Shown: positions 1 to 9,358, counted from the first letter of the stretch. The stretch: DNA of 46,470 nt from Erwinia oleae (GCF_000770305.1 NZ_JNVB01000031.1:1-46470), one strand, 5' to 3'. The notes: generated by a model not told the origin, from the sequence alone. Program-made: numbers and translations.

Positions 1-1
1 G

Positions 2-1294
2 GGTAACCTGTTCGGCATCAGCGGTATGGCGATTGCGCTGCTGGCGACCATTTTTGGCCCTGAAACCGGTCACGTTGCCTGGATTCTGCTGGCGATGGTC
101 ATTGGCGGCGCGATTGGCATGCACCTGGCGAAAAAAGTTGAAATGACCGAAATGCCGGAGCTGGTGGCAATCCTGCACAGCTTTGTCGGCCTGGCAGCGG
201 TGTTGGTCGGTTTTAACAGCTACCTCGATCAAGGTCCGGGTCTGGATGCGGTACTGGAAAATATCCACCTGAGCGAAGTGTTCATTGGTATCTTTATTGG
301 CGCGGTGACCTTCACCGGTTCGCTGGTGGCGTTTGGTAAACTGCGCGGGAAAATCTCCTCGCGTCCGCTGATGCTGCCGCATCGCCACAAGCTGAATCTG
401 CTGGCGCTGGTGGTTTCCTTCTGTCTGCTGATCATTTTTGTGCGTACCGACAGCGCAGGGCTTCAGGGCTTCGCATTGTTTGTGATGACGCTGATTGCGC
501 TGGCGTTCGGCTGGCATCTGGTTGCCTCCATCGGCGGCGCGGATATGCCGGTGGTGGTGTCAATGCTTAACTCTTACTCAGGTTGGGCGGCAGCGGCAGC
601 GGGCTTTATGCTCAGTAACGATCTGCTGATCGTTACTGGTGCGCTGGTCGGTTCCTCCGGCGCCATCCTCTCTTACATCATGTGTAAAGCGATGAACCGC
701 TCGTTTATCAGCGTGATTGCTGGCGGATTCGGCACCGACAGCGCGGTCTCCAGCGAGGGTGAAGAGGTTGGCGAACATCGTGAAATCGACGCCCAGGGCA
801 CCGCAGAGCTGTTGAAAAATTCCAGTTCGGTGATCATCACGCCAGGCTATGGCATGGCGGTTGCTCAGGCACAGTATCCGGTTGCCGAAATCACCGAGAA
901 ACTGCGTGCGATGGGCATCAAGGTGCGTTTCGGCATTCATCCCGTGGCCGGACGTCTGCCGGGGCATATGAACGTTCTGCTGGCTGAAGCGCGCGTGCCG
1001 TACGATATTGTGCTGGAAATGGACGAAATCAACGACGACTTCAGCGATACCGATACGGTGCTGGTCATTGGCGCGAACGATACGGTGAATCCGGCCGCAC
1101 AGGACGATCCGCACAGCCCAATTGCAGGGATGCCGGTGCTGGAAGTGTGGAAAGCGCAGAATGTCGTGGTGTTTAAGCGTTCAATGAATACCGGTTACGC
1201 TGGCGTGCAAAACCCGCTTTTCTTTAAAGAGAACACTCAGATGCTGTTCGGCGATGCGAAAGCGACCGTCGACGCCATTCTGAAAGCGTTATAA
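2..1294 (+). CDS. pntB: NAD(P) transhydrogenase subunit beta (5' truncated)
   Basis: Beta subunit of the proton-translocating nicotinamide nucleotide transhydrogenase of the inner membrane, which uses proton entry to reduce NADP+ with NADH. The window opens inside the gene: the reading frame is open from base 2, and 430 residues are visible. E. coli PntB has 462, so about 32 N-terminal residues lie off the window. The visible part has a series of membrane helices over roughly the first 230 residues and then the NADP(H)-binding domain III, with the recognisable stretches [24 protein letters not shown] and [10 protein letters not shown]. pntA should lie just upstream, outside the window. A strong hairpin terminator follows the stop codon. 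Identification is by near-identity to remembered E. coli PntB. Confidence 0.97.
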   Translation, partial: GNLFGISGMAIALLATIFGPETGHVAWILLAMVIGGAIGMHLAKKVEMTEMPELVAILHSFVGLAAVLVGFNSYLDQGPGLDAVLENIHLSEVFIGIFIGAVTFTGSLVAFGKLRGKISSRPLMLPHRHKLNLLALVVSFCLLIIFVRTDSAGLQGFALFVMTLIALAFGWHLVASIGGADMPVVVSMLNSYSGWAAAAAGFMLSNDLLIVTGALVGSSGAILSYIMCKAMNRSFISVIAGGFGTDSAVSSEGEEVGEHREIDAQGTAELLKNSSSVIITPGYGMAVAQAQYPVAEITEKLRAMGIKVRFGIHPVAGRLPGHMNVLLAEARVPYDIVLEMDEINDDFSDTDTVLVIGANDTVNPAAQDDPHSPIAGMPVLEVWKAQNVVVFKRSMNTGYAGVQNPLFFKENTQMLFGDAKATVDAILKAL

Positions 1295-1295
1295 C

Positions 1296-1322
1296 AAAAA
1301 GCCGGGGAAACCCGGCTTTTTT
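1296..1322. terminator. Rho-independent terminator between pntB and uspE
   Basis: AAAAAGCCGGG, a GAAA tetraloop, then CCCGGCTTTTTT. The stem is A-rich on one side and U-rich on the other, so it can work for pntB on the plus strand and for the convergent uspE on the minus strand. Confidence 0.9.
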
Positions 1323-1343
1323 ATCCATTATGTTCTCCGCCGA

Positions 1344-2294
1344 CTAGTCGTCTTCGTCATTGTCCAGCGCAATCGGTGAGACAAAGCCATCCGGCTTAAT
1401 TGCCAGCAGGTCGCAGCGCAGATGATCGATAACCTGCTCAGCAGTATTCCCTAAAAACGCAGCTGACAGGCCGGTCCGGCCAATAGTGCCCAGCACCACC
1501 ACGCCTGCATCCAGGTGCTCGGCAAGACCCGGGATGACTTCTTCCGGCAAACCTTTATCAACGTGCGTATATTTCTCATCAATGCTGAACTTCTGGCGCA
1601 GCGCTTTCATCGCCAACAGATGCTGCCCGCGAATAGCGTCGTTATACACGCTGGGATCGAAGTCCGGCAGTTCTATCGCAATATTGATCGGCGTGACAGG
1701 GTACGCGCCCACAAGATGCACTTCCGTGTTATTAACCATCTCAGCCAGTTCAATAGTTTCTTTCACCAGCTTTGTGTTAAGCGGATCGTGATGCGGCTCT
1801 TCGCTCGCCAGGTTGACCGCCACCACCGCTCTACCGCCTTCCGGCCAGGGCTGGTCTTTAACCATCCACACCGGGCAGGGGCACTTACGCAGCAGATGCC
1901 AGTCGGTCGGCGTAAAGACCACCGCCTGAAGTTTGTCCTGCTGATGCGCCATTTTCAGCACCAGATCGTAACCGCCGTGCAAAACTTCCTGGATGATGGC
2001 TTCGAAAGGTCGATTGTGCCAGACCACTTTAATATCAATGCTCACACCCGCATTCAGATAGGCCTGCGCCTGCTCGCGGATCCATTCGGTTCGCTGGCTG
2101 ACCACGCCTTTACGCATGGTGGTGCGTTCATCCGGTGAAAGCAGCGTGGTCATTTCGTATGAGAAGTCGTAGATCGGCAGAAACGCGGTGATCCGGCCGC
2201 CCAGACGCTGATTGAGATAAACAGCACGACGTAGCGCGGGTTGATCGTCCTGCTGTGGGTCGATGGCCACCAGAACGTTTTGATACTTAGCCAT
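1344..2294 (-). CDS. uspE: Universal stress protein UspE
   Basis: Tandem-domain universal stress protein, linked in E. coli to stress resistance and cell-cell interaction. 316 residues, the same as E. coli UspE, with two Usp domains (about 1-150 and 155-310). The second ends in the nucleotide-loop-like [20 protein letters not shown] and an acidic tail DNDEDD. The frame stays open upstream to 2381, but the chosen ATG at 2294 gives the family N-terminus MAKYQN and has GGAG nine bases upstream. It lies beside fnr on the same strand, as in E. coli, and is separated from it by fnr's own terminator, so it probably has its own promoter in 2295-2400. Confidence 0.95.
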   Translation of the reverse strand: MAKYQNVLVAIDPQQDDQPALRRAVYLNQRLGGRITAFLPIYDFSYEMTTLLSPDERTTMRKGVVSQRTEWIREQAQAYLNAGVSIDIKVVWHNRPFEAIIQEVLHGGYDLVLKMAHQQDKLQAVVFTPTDWHLLRKCPCPVWMVKDQPWPEGGRAVVAVNLASEEPHHDPLNTKLVKETIELAEMVNNTEVHLVGAYPVTPINIAIELPDFDPSVYNDAIRGQHLLAMKALRQKFSIDEKYTHVDKGLPEEVIPGLAEHLDAGVVVLGTIGRTGLSAAFLGNTAEQVIDHLRCDLLAIKPDGFVSPIALDNDEDD

Positions 2295-2378
2295 AAGTAA
2301 AGTCTCCATGCACTGAGCGTATTGCATAAAGATAGCCCAATCATGGCCGGGTAAGAAGTAAAAAAGACGTAGCGGGAT

Positions 2379-2397
2379 CAATATTATAACAATATTG
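2379..2397. promoter_or_regulatory. 19-bp perfect dyad upstream of uspE
   Basis: CAATATTATAACAATATTG is a perfect inverted repeat (7-bp arms, 5-bp centre) 85 bp upstream of the uspE start. On the minus strand it contains TATAAT, so it may be both the uspE -10 region and a protein-binding site. It does not match the FNR consensus. The function is not known. Confidence 0.4.
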
Positions 2398-2417
2398 TCG
2401 AAGGGTGATTGCCTGGC

Positions 2418-2453
2418 GAAAAAAAGGAGAAGCCGGGCTGTTTATCAGCCCGG
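2418..2453 (-). terminator. Terminator of fnr
   Basis: On the minus strand an 8-bp stem, CCGGGCTG / CAGCCCGG, is followed within a few bases by a run of eight T. It lies just after the fnr stop codon and isolates fnr from uspE. Confidence 0.8.
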
Positions 2454-2462
2454 AACCAATCA

Positions 2463-3218
2463 TCAGGCCACGGCGTGGCTCTGACCGGCGAGCTGCGAAA
2501 GCAGCTCGTGATTTTCAATGGTGATGTATTTACCTTTAACGGCCAGCATACCGCTTTTCTGGAAGCGGCCCAGCAGGCGACTGATCGTTTCCACCGTCAG
2601 CCCCAGGTAATTACCAATGTCGCCACGCGTCATGGTGAGACGAAACTCGCGTTGGGAAAAACCGCGCTGGCCGAAACGACGTGAAAGGCCATAGATAAAG
2701 GCTGCCAGCCGCTCTTCGGCGTTCTTTTTTGACAGCAGCAGGATCATCTCCTGGTCGCCTTTGATTTCGCCGCTCATCAAACGCATCATCTGCTGACGCA
2801 GACTGGGCATTTTACCGGAAAGGTCATCAAGCGTTTCAAAAGGGATTTCGCAGACCATTGCCGTTTCCAGCGCCTGAGAAAAACTCGGATGCTCCCCGGC
2901 GCTGATAGCGTCAAAACCCACCAGATCGCCCGCCAGGTGAAAGCCGGTGATCTGCTCGTCGCCCTGTTCGGTGATGGTATAACTTTTGATAGTACCGGAA
3001 CGGATTGCGTACAGAGACTTCAGCTCATCACCTGCTTTGAACAGCGTCTGGCCTTTCTGAATCGGCTTTTTGCGCTCGATAATATTATCGAGTTGATCGA
3101 GCTCATGTTCATTCAGGGTGAATGGAATACAGAGCTGGCTGATGCTGCAATCCTGACAGTGGATTGCACAACCGCCAGACTGAATGCGTCTACTGATAAT
3201 ACGCTTTTCCGGGATCAT
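2463..3218 (-). CDS. fnr: Fumarate and nitrate reduction regulator FNR
   Basis: CRP/FNR-family global regulator that senses oxygen through a [4Fe-4S] cluster and controls anaerobic metabolism. 251 residues, one more than E. coli FNR because of an extra Ser near residue 9, which shifts all numbering by one. The cluster ligands are present: Cys21, Cys24, Cys30 and Cys123. The cAMP-type beta-roll spans about 30-150, followed by the dimer helix. The HTH recognition helix VETISR carries Glu210, Ser213 and Arg214, the residues that read TTGAT. An FNR box lies just upstream, so autoregulation is expected as in E. coli. The gene is followed by its own terminator. Confidence 0.98.
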   Translation of the reverse strand: MIPEKRIISRRIQSGGCAIHCQDCSISQLCIPFTLNEHELDQLDNIIERKKPIQKGQTLFKAGDELKSLYAIRSGTIKSYTITEQGDEQITGFHLAGDLVGFDAISAGEHPSFSQALETAMVCEIPFETLDDLSGKMPSLRQQMMRLMSGEIKGDQEMILLLSKKNAEERLAAFIYGLSRRFGQRGFSQREFRLTMTRGDIGNYLGLTVETISRLLGRFQKSGMLAVKGKYITIENHELLSQLAGQSHAVA

Positions 3219-3239
3219 AAATTATGCTCGACTGTATTA

Positions 3240-3253
3240 TTGACCAGGGTCAA
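3240..3253. promoter_or_regulatory. FNR box in the fnr promoter
   Basis: TTGACCAGGGTCAA has the FNR layout (TTGAT-N4-ATCAA) with a symmetric C/G change at the fifth position of each arm. It lies 22 bp upstream of the fnr start codon, fitting negative autoregulation as known for E. coli fnr. Confidence 0.75.
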
Positions 3254-3306
3254 TTTTAACATTTATTGGCCACTAAAGGGAACGGGTCGGAGGTTGTTTA
3301 TCCGCA

Positions 3307-3343
3307 TAAAAAAAGGGATACCGTTTTTAAAACAGCATCCCTT
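3307..3343 (-). terminator. Terminator of the dal operon
   Basis: Inverted repeat AAGGGAT / ATCCCTT with a 17-nt loop. On the minus strand it is followed by CCCTTTTTTTATG. It lies after the last gene of the arabinitol operon and before the fnr promoter. Confidence 0.65.
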
Positions 3344-3369
3344 AATAAAAATCAAGTGGTTAGGGAAAA

Positions 3370-4662
3370 TTAGGATTTATGCTCAGTGGCGACTCTGTTG
3401 CGGTAGCGGTTGGTTTCCTGCGAAGCAGAGACGCGTGCAGGCTGATCGACTTTGATGATCATGGTCAGAATACCGGCAAAAAGGTAAAGACCGGTATACG
3501 TCCACACCACACCGACAATATCAAAGAAGGGAAGCACCAGTGATGCAATCGCCGGGGCGAGAAAGTTGCTGAGCCCTGCCGACAGGTTATAAATCGAAAT
3601 CGCCGCCCCTTTATGTTTTGGCTCCAGTACCGGGAAAACAGCGGTCATTGGCACGAAAGCGGCCACGGTAATGCCCAGCATCACCGCCGGGATCATCGCC
3701 ACCCAGTAGTTATGACCGAAGGTAACGGGCAAATAGTAAAACGCCAGGCTCGACAGCGCGCAGCCCAGGCAGCCAAACCAGCGCACCTGCCGGATCCAGC
3801 CGATATATTCACCCAGCACGCCCCACATCACGTTGGTGAAAATGGTGACGAAGAAGAACACCGCCCATATTTGCAGCCATTCCGACATGCTGAAGCCCAG
3901 CCGTCCGACGAACAGCATCGGCATGACCACCGCAAAGCCAAACAGTGAGAGGGTATTGATAATGCGGATCAGACAGGCCAGAAAAATATTGCGGTTAGTG
4001 AAGAGAATGGTCACCGCCCGCGACAGCTCGGTGATTTTCTCACGCGTTGAAAGATGGGCTTTTTCGCTTTCGCCCCCTACCTTACGCAGCATAAACATCG
4101 CCATCAGACCGCCCGCGGTCACCCAGGCAATCGCAAACCACAGCGTACCGGTTTCACCGATCCACGGAATGGTAAAACTTGGCAGGTAGCTGCCCACGCA
4201 GCCGATGCCGATTGAATACATCGCCCAGAACCAGCCCATGGCGGAAGAGAGCTGATGTTTAGGTACATTCTGCACTACCAGCATCACGAAAGAGTAGATA
4301 AACAGCGGATAAGCCAGGCCACGAATACCGTAAAACAGCAGCATCAGCGGATAGTTACGCAGGCCCAGTCCCAGCGTCATAAACAGAATATGCATGATCA
4401 CCCATAGCACAAAGCCGATGCGCATCGCGCGCTGCGGGGTGATGATTTCCGCCACCACGCCAGAGCTCCACGCCGCCAGCGCGGCGGCGGCGCCATACAG
4501 CGTAAAGACCAGCGCGGACTGCGCCGGGGTGAAGCCCAGATCGGTAATGTGTTTGGAAAGAAACGCCATCTCAAACCCATCGCCGCTCATAAAAATAGCG
4601 ATGGCGATATAGCCCCAGATCAGCGAGAGCGGGAGTCCGAACCAGTTTTTTGCTGATGTCAT
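3370..4662 (-). CDS. dalT: D-arabinitol/ribitol-type MFS transporter DalT
   Basis: Major facilitator permease of the inner membrane, probably importing D-arabinitol by proton symport. 430 residues with about 12 hydrophobic helices. The N-terminus NWFGLPLSLIWGYIAIAIFM and the segments YGIRGLAYPLFIYSF and SAGLSNFLAPAIA closely match remembered Klebsiella DalT/RbtT. It is the last gene of the minus-strand operon dalD-dalK-dalT, 54 bp downstream of dalK. Its own Shine-Dalgarno (GAGGT) lies seven bases before the ATG. The substrate is inferred from the neighbouring arabinitol dehydrogenase and xylulokinase; ribitol transport cannot be excluded. Confidence 0.88.
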   Translation of the reverse strand: MTSAKNWFGLPLSLIWGYIAIAIFMSGDGFEMAFLSKHITDLGFTPAQSALVFTLYGAAAALAAWSSGVVAEIITPQRAMRIGFVLWVIMHILFMTLGLGLRNYPLMLLFYGIRGLAYPLFIYSFVMLVVQNVPKHQLSSAMGWFWAMYSIGIGCVGSYLPSFTIPWIGETGTLWFAIAWVTAGGLMAMFMLRKVGGESEKAHLSTREKITELSRAVTILFTNRNIFLACLIRIINTLSLFGFAVVMPMLFVGRLGFSMSEWLQIWAVFFFVTIFTNVMWGVLGEYIGWIRQVRWFGCLGCALSSLAFYYLPVTFGHNYWVAMIPAVMLGITVAAFVPMTAVFPVLEPKHKGAAISIYNLSAGLSNFLAPAIASLVLPFFDIVGVVWTYTGLYLFAGILTMIIKVDQPARVSASQETNRYRNRVATEHKS

Positions 4663-4687
4663 GTTAGTACCTCAGGTGCGTGCAGGG

Positions 4688-4710
4688 CCCGGACGGACAT
4701 GGCGTCCGGG
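4688..4710. other. Intercistronic hairpin between dalK and dalT
   Basis: CCCGGACG / CGTCCGGG, an 8-bp perfect stem with a 7-nt loop and no U-run on the minus strand, inside the 54-bp dalK-dalT gap. It could stabilise or process the mRNA rather than end it. Confidence 0.45.
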
Positions 4711-4716
4711 TCAGGA

Positions 4717-6186
4717 TTAGAAACCGAGTGCGCGAGCCTCGCGCTGCTGCTGATAAAGCAGCCGGAAATAGTCGAGCCGCTTCTCTAAAACCGCATGCCG
4801 TCCGGCATCCGGCAGGTAACGTTTCAGTTCGGCGGGCTTGCGGCAGACCTGCGCCTCATCACCGCCATCCGCCAGCCAGCCAAGCCGCGCCGCGCCCAGT
4901 GCGCCGCCCGCTTCGCCGCCTTTGTGCGTCACCACCGGCAGATTGAGCACGTCGGCCATCAGCTGCGCCCACCACGGGCTGCGTGCGCCGCCGCCAATCA
5001 GCGAACAGGCGGTCAGCGCGGTGCCCGCTTCGTTTAACACCTTCAGTCCGTCAGCGATACCGAACGTCACGCCCTCCAGCACCGCATAGGCCAGCGCAGC
5101 GCGCTGCGTGCCATGCGTCAGCCCGTGGAAAGATCCCGTTGCCTGCGGATCGTTATGCGGCGTGCGTTCGCCGGACAGATAAGGAAGGAACAGCGGGGCG
5201 CTCTGCTGCTCGGCGCTGCTCAGCGTCGCCACTTCCGAGAGGAGCGTGGTTTCTGACGCGCCGAGCAGGTCACACAGCCAGCGCAGACCGCTGGCGGCGG
5301 TGAGCATTACGCTCATCTGATGCCAGCGGTCGGGAAGGGCGTGACAAAATGCATGAACCGCCGAGGCCGGGTTCGGGCGGAAGCGATCGTTCACCGCAAA
5401 CAGCACCCCGGAGGTGCCGAGAGAGATAAAAGCATCGCCCGGATTCACCGCGCCAATGCCTACCGCGCTGGCGGCATTATCGCCACCGCCGCCCGCCACG
5501 ATCACCTCTTCGCTCAGTCCCCACTGGCGCGCCAGCTCAACCTTCAACATTCCGCCCGGCGCAGAGCCTTCAACCAGCCGCGGCATATGATCGCGGCTCA
5601 ATCCGCAGGCTGCGAGCAGGCTGTCTGACCAGTCGCGCTTTGCCACATCCAGCCAGAGCGTCCCGGCCGCATCAGACATATCGCTGATTTTCTCACCGGT
5701 CATTTTCCAGCGCAGATAGTCTTTCGGCAGCAGCACGCTGGCGGTCTGTTCAAATATTTCAGGTTCATGGCGTGCCACCCACATCAGCTTGGGTGCCGTA
5801 AATCCCGGCATCGCCAGATTGCCCGCGACGCTGTGGAGCATTGGCGCCAGCGTGGTCAGTTCGGCGCACTCTGCCGCGCTGCGGGTATCGTTCCACAGAA
5901 TACACGGGCGCAGAACGCGGTTATCTTTATCCAGCAGCACCGCGCCGTGCATCTGGCCCGACAGGCCAATGGCGCGGATTTCTCCCCAGCGGTTGCCGAC
6001 CTTCGTCCGCAGTTCGCTGATGGCCTGCTGCGTTGCCTGCCACCACTGCGCCGGATCCTGTTCCGACCAGTGCGGATGCGGGCGCTGCACGCTGAGTTTT
6101 GCCCCGGCGCTGGCCACCATCTCGCCTTCGCCGTCAATCACCAGCACTTTAATTTCCGAGGTGCCTGCATCAATTCCGAGATACAT
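4717..6186 (-). CDS. dalK: Xylulokinase (FGGY family) of the arabinitol operon
   Basis: ATP-dependent kinase that phosphorylates D-xylulose to D-xylulose 5-phosphate, feeding the pentose phosphate pathway. 489 residues, the usual size. It has the N-terminal phosphate-binding segment GIDAGTSEIK, the substrate segment GLSGQMHGAV (74-83), WNDTR, and the catalytic-base motif GGGGDNAAS with Asp236 as the likely base. The C-terminal adenosine-binding region GGGARSPWW is present. It is the second gene of the dal operon, ten bases after dalD, with a strong AAGGAG before the ATG. It could be named xylB by similarity alone; the operon position favours DalK. Confidence 0.92.
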   Translation of the reverse strand: MYLGIDAGTSEIKVLVIDGEGEMVASAGAKLSVQRPHPHWSEQDPAQWWQATQQAISELRTKVGNRWGEIRAIGLSGQMHGAVLLDKDNRVLRPCILWNDTRSAAECAELTTLAPMLHSVAGNLAMPGFTAPKLMWVARHEPEIFEQTASVLLPKDYLRWKMTGEKISDMSDAAGTLWLDVAKRDWSDSLLAACGLSRDHMPRLVEGSAPGGMLKVELARQWGLSEEVIVAGGGGDNAASAVGIGAVNPGDAFISLGTSGVLFAVNDRFRPNPASAVHAFCHALPDRWHQMSVMLTAASGLRWLCDLLGASETTLLSEVATLSSAEQQSAPLFLPYLSGERTPHNDPQATGSFHGLTHGTQRAALAYAVLEGVTFGIADGLKVLNEAGTALTACSLIGGGARSPWWAQLMADVLNLPVVTHKGGEAGGALGAARLGWLADGGDEAQVCRKPAELKRYLPDAGRHAVLEKRLDYFRLLYQQQREARALGF

Positions 6187-6196
6187 AGTGTGCTCC

Positions 6197-7591
6197 TTAT
6201 TCGCCGACGGGCTGCGGCTGTTTTACCCACTCAGCCAGCCCGGCAACGGTCTCTTTCAACAGCGCGGCGAACTCAGCCCGCTGCGCCAGCGGGCCGAACA
6301 ACGTTTCGTCGGCGGCAAAGCGCTCAAGCGCGTCGTCACGGTCCAATAATGCATGCAGCGCAGGCGCATCCAGCGCGCCATCCTGATATTCATACGGCAG
6401 TTCGCCGCGGTGCCAACGCTGTAAAAACAGGAAGAAGAGGGCGGGCAGCACGGCGGTCGCGCGCGGCGTTTCGCCACGGGCATAGCACTCAATCAGCGTT
6501 GGGGTAATAAAACCGGGGATCTTGGAGAGGCCATCGGCCGCCACCCGCTGGTTGGTGTCCTGAATCCAGGGATTGGCAAAGCGTTCCAGCACCACATCGC
6601 GATACGCCTGCAAGTCGAGCGGGCTTGGCGTCAGCGACGGGATCACGTCCTGCGTGACATATTCCCAGGCCATCTCTTTGATCGCCTGCGTCTGCGTACT
6701 TTCGTGAATATAAGACTGGCCCGTCAACGTGCCCGCCCAGGCAATGCAGCTGTGGCTGGCATTAAGAATGCGAATTTTTGCTTCTTCCCAGGGCAGCACG
6801 GAGTCAACCATTTCCACGCCAACCTTTTCCAGCGCAGGGCGCCCGGCGGCAAAGTCATCCTCAATCACCCACTGAATAAAGGCTTCGCCCATGATCGGCG
6901 CTTTATCATCAAAACCGGTTGCCTGTGCCACGCGCGGCGCAATATCGGCCGTTGGGCGCGGCGTGATACGATCGACCATGGTGTCAGGCGACGTGGTGTT
7001 CGCGGTCACCCACGCCAGCAGCGCTTCTTCTTTACGCAGGGTCAGGAACGTGAGAAAGCCCTGACGAAAGCGCTCGCCGTTATGGCGCAGGTTGTCACAG
7101 TTGAGAAGCGTCACGGGATTGCCGTGTGCAGCCATTCGCGCCAGCAAAATGCGAGTCAGCGCGCCGTAAATGGTGCGCGCCTCGCCCTGAAGATCGGCAC
7201 GGATATCGGCATGACGCGGATCAAGCTGGTGATCGTTGTCGAGATAGTAGCCGCTTTCGGTCACGGTGAAAGCGATGACGCGGGTGGTTTCGTCGGCGCC
7301 CTGTTTGATCATGCCGTTCAGTTCGCGATCCCACGGCACCAGCGTTTTAATGGAGGTAATACGCTCATAAGCACGTTCGCCTTCAGGCGTAACGGTTTCC
7401 AGCGTATATTCACCGTTTTGTGCGCTGAGCGTGTCGAGCAGCGCGCAGGCGTCATCGCGAATATTGCTCAACGCAATCTGCCAGTCGGACTCACCCTGTT
7501 TGATCAGACGGTGCAGATACCAGGCCTGATGCGCGCGATGAAATGAACCTGCGCCAATATGCATCCAGACGGAAGGGACAGAAGCGGCCAT
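6197..7591 (-). CDS. dalD: D-arabinitol 4-dehydrogenase (mannitol dehydrogenase family)
   Basis: NAD-dependent polyol dehydrogenase that oxidises D-arabinitol to D-xylulose, the first step of the pathway. 464 residues, close to Klebsiella DalD (about 455). Seen: the N-terminal [20 protein letters not shown] (Rossmann entry and family signature), [15 protein letters not shown], and the family active-site segment [11 protein letters not shown]. The frame is open up to 7630, but the ATG at 7591 has AAGGAGAG four bases upstream and gives the family N-terminus. It heads the operon; two dyads and the divergent dalR lie upstream. Other mannitol-family substrates are possible, but the xylulokinase next door fits arabinitol. 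Confidence 0.92.
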   Translation of the reverse strand: MAASVPSVWMHIGAGSFHRAHQAWYLHRLIKQGESDWQIALSNIRDDACALLDTLSAQNGEYTLETVTPEGERAYERITSIKTLVPWDRELNGMIKQGADETTRVIAFTVTESGYYLDNDHQLDPRHADIRADLQGEARTIYGALTRILLARMAAHGNPVTLLNCDNLRHNGERFRQGFLTFLTLRKEEALLAWVTANTTSPDTMVDRITPRPTADIAPRVAQATGFDDKAPIMGEAFIQWVIEDDFAAGRPALEKVGVEMVDSVLPWEEAKIRILNASHSCIAWAGTLTGQSYIHESTQTQAIKEMAWEYVTQDVIPSLTPSPLDLQAYRDVVLERFANPWIQDTNQRVAADGLSKIPGFITPTLIECYARGETPRATAVLPALFFLFLQRWHRGELPYEYQDGALDAPALHALLDRDDALERFAADETLFGPLAQRAEFAALLKETVAGLAEWVKQPQPVGE

Positions 7592-7616
7592 AATACTCTC
7601 CTTATTTAAATGGGCA

Positions 7617-7637
7617 TTTGCTCTTAACAAGAGCTTT
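7617..7637. promoter_or_regulatory. Candidate DalR operator 1 (dalD-proximal)
   Basis: Perfect 15-bp palindrome GCTCTTAACAAGAGC at 7620-7634, 29 bp upstream of the dalD start. Extended to 21 bp it agrees with the second dyad at 7705-7725 at 11 of 21 positions, sharing the outline TTTGC-C-T---A-G-GC. Confidence 0.5.
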
Positions 7638-7704
7638 TGCTTAATGCGCTATAGACTGGTGAACAAACGTCTGGCTGTCTGCGGGAGAGATCACAAATTT
7701 TGCT

Positions 7705-7725
7705 TTTGCCCGTTTGACGGGCAAA
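7705..7725. promoter_or_regulatory. Candidate DalR operator 2
   Basis: Perfect 21-bp dyad: arms TTTGCCCGT and ACGGGCAAA around a 3-bp centre. Its centre is 88 bp from that of operator 1, about eight helical turns, so looping between the two is possible. SorC-family regulators bind such sites in divergent control regions. Confidence 0.6.
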
Positions 7726-7761
7726 TATTCGGAGTAAGCTGAAAAAAAATGTCAGAGCACT

Positions 7762-8715
7762 ATGATGAGTAAACACGATAAGAAGCTTGATCAGGCGGCA
7801 CGCGCGGCCTGGATGTATTACATTGCCGGAGAAACGCAGCACGATATCGCCGATAAGCTCGGTGTTTCACGTCAGGTAGCGCAGCGTCTGGTGGCGCTGG
7901 CCGCCGAGCAGGGGCTGGTCAGCGTGACCATTGCGCATCCGGTCGCCGACTGCATGACGCTGGCGCGACAGCTGCGAGAGCGGTTTGAACTGAGAGAGTG
8001 TCAGGTGGTGCCCTCATCGGGCGTGGAGTCCTCCGGTCTTCAGCAGATGATCGCCGTTGCCGGTGCGGAGATCATGGCGCAAACGCTGAAGCTGGATACG
8101 CCGCAAATTGTCGCGGTGGGATCGGGGCGTACGCTGCGCGCCACCATTGAGGAACTGCCTGCTTTCGATCGTCCGCAGCACAGCTGCGTGTCGCTGATTG
8201 GCGCCATCGCCAGCGACGGTTCCTGTACCCGCTACGACGTGCCGCTGTGGATGGCGGAAAAAACCCAGGGGCGCTATTTTATTCTGCCTGCGCCGCTCTA
8301 CGCCGACAGTGCCGCAGACCGCGATCTCTGGTGTAACCATCGCATTTATCGCACTGTTACAGAGAAAGCGGCGCAGGCGGACGTGATGTTTGTCGGCATC
8401 GGCCAGGTGGCGCCAGGCTGCCCGCTGAATGCGGACGGGTTTATCAGCGATGCGCAGGTGAGTCGACTGGAATCGCAGCGCGTGGCGGCGGAAATGCTCG
8501 GTCATTTTATTGGCGAAGACGGGCAGCGGGTTGCCAGCGAGCTGGATGAGCGGCTGACCAGCGTGCGCCTGACCGCGCATACCACGCGCCGCGTAATTGG
8601 CTTCGCTGGCGGGCGCGACAAACATCGTGCCATCGTGGCTGCGCTGAAAGGACGCTGGGTTTCCGGCCTGATCACTGATGAAGAGAGCGCGCGCTTCGCG
8701 CTGGCCAGCGCGTAA
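7762..8715 (+). CDS. dalR: SorC-family regulator of the arabinitol operon (DalR-like)
   Basis: Sugar-responsive transcriptional regulator, probably the repressor of dalDKT. 317 residues, typical for the SorC family. An N-terminal HTH (about 15-55: GETQHDIADKLGVSRQVAQRLV) is followed by the sugar-phosphate isomerase-like effector domain, with VAVGSGRTLRATIEELP and VGIGQV. It is divergent from dalD, with two candidate operators in the 170-bp gap. Two tandem ATGs (7762, 7765) are possible starts, with only a weak AGAG before them. An 8-codon frame (ATG 7749 to TAA 7772) preceded by GGAG overlaps the start and might couple translation. Family assignment is firm; the name DalR rests on context. 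Confidence 0.88.
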   Translation: MMSKHDKKLDQAARAAWMYYIAGETQHDIADKLGVSRQVAQRLVALAAEQGLVSVTIAHPVADCMTLARQLRERFELRECQVVPSSGVESSGLQQMIAVAGAEIMAQTLKLDTPQIVAVGSGRTLRATIEELPAFDRPQHSCVSLIGAIASDGSCTRYDVPLWMAEKTQGRYFILPAPLYADSAADRDLWCNHRIYRTVTEKAAQADVMFVGIGQVAPGCPLNADGFISDAQVSRLESQRVAAEMLGHFIGEDGQRVASELDERLTSVRLTAHTTRRVIGFAGGRDKHRAIVAALKGRWVSGLITDEESARFALASA

Positions 8716-8788
8716 GCGCATCCGGGAGCAAATTTGCTAAACTAACCCGGCGCGGTCATCGATCGCGCTGAGTGAACCGGAGGGCCAG

Positions 8789-9358
8789 ATGACAAATTCA
8801 GAAGACAAAGATCTCTTTCAGGCGGCAATGGAAGACGTGACGCCGCTCAGCACCCGCGCCGATACGCAGTGGTTGAAATCACCTTCCGTCAGAACGCGCC
8901 AGGCACCTTACGATGAAACACAACTGGATAATCCGCTGCTCAGCGGTAACCTCACTCTCGTTCCGCTTGCCACGCCGCTGGAATACAAAGCAGAAGGCAT
9001 TCAGCAGGGCGTGCTGGATAAATTGAGGCTGGGGAAATACAAGCAGGATGCCAGCCTGAATCTGCTGCGTCAGCCGGTGGAAGCCTGCCGCCGTACGCTG
9101 TACACCTTTATGCTTCAGGCGGAGCAAAATAACTTCCGCAACCTGCTGATTATCCACGGAAAGGGCAGGGAAGATCGCTCACACGCGAATGTCGTACGCA
9201 GTTATCTCGATCGCTGGCTCCAGCAGTTTGAGCACGTGCAGGCCTTTTGCAGCGCGCAGCCGCAGCATGGCGGCAGCGGCGCCTGCTATGTTGCGTTGCG
9301 CAAAAGCGAACAGGCGCGGCTGGACAATCGCGAGCGTCATGCCAAGCGTAGCCGCTAG
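8789..9358 (+). CDS. smrA: Smr-domain DNA endonuclease SmrA
   Basis: Small cytosolic Smr-domain protein; E. coli SmrA (YdaL) has DNA nicking activity. 189 residues against 187 in E. coli, with nearly the same C-terminus (SGACYVALRK and NRERHAKRSR). The Smr domain covers about 90-175: SLNLLRQPVEACRR, the core LLIIHGKGRED and SHANVVRSYL. A GGAGG Shine-Dalgarno lies before the ATG. Its 3' end overlaps the convergent ydcI by four bases (TAG shared in opposite frames). In E. coli smrA lies a few genes from fnr; here the dal operon takes the place of the ogt-abg genes. Confidence 0.95.
   Translation: MTNSEDKDLFQAAMEDVTPLSTRADTQWLKSPSVRTRQAPYDETQLDNPLLSGNLTLVPLATPLEYKAEGIQQGVLDKLRLGKYKQDASLNLLRQPVEACRRTLYTFMLQAEQNNFRNLLIIHGKGREDRSHANVVRSYLDRWLQQFEHVQAFCSAQPQHGGSGACYVALRKSEQARLDNRERHAKRSR

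Noticed and set aside
578-1114. Long open frame antisense to pntB
   Set aside because: It is an open frame opposite a highly conserved gene, has no ribosome site or recognisable domain, and reflects the codon bias of pntB.
2295-2381. Upstream extension of uspE to 2381
   Set aside because: The added 29 residues have no counterpart in UspE, and ATG 2294 has a good ribosome site and gives the exact family length.
7690-7705. CRP site in the dal control region
   Set aside because: On the minus strand TGTGATCTCTCCCGCA has only one good half-site.
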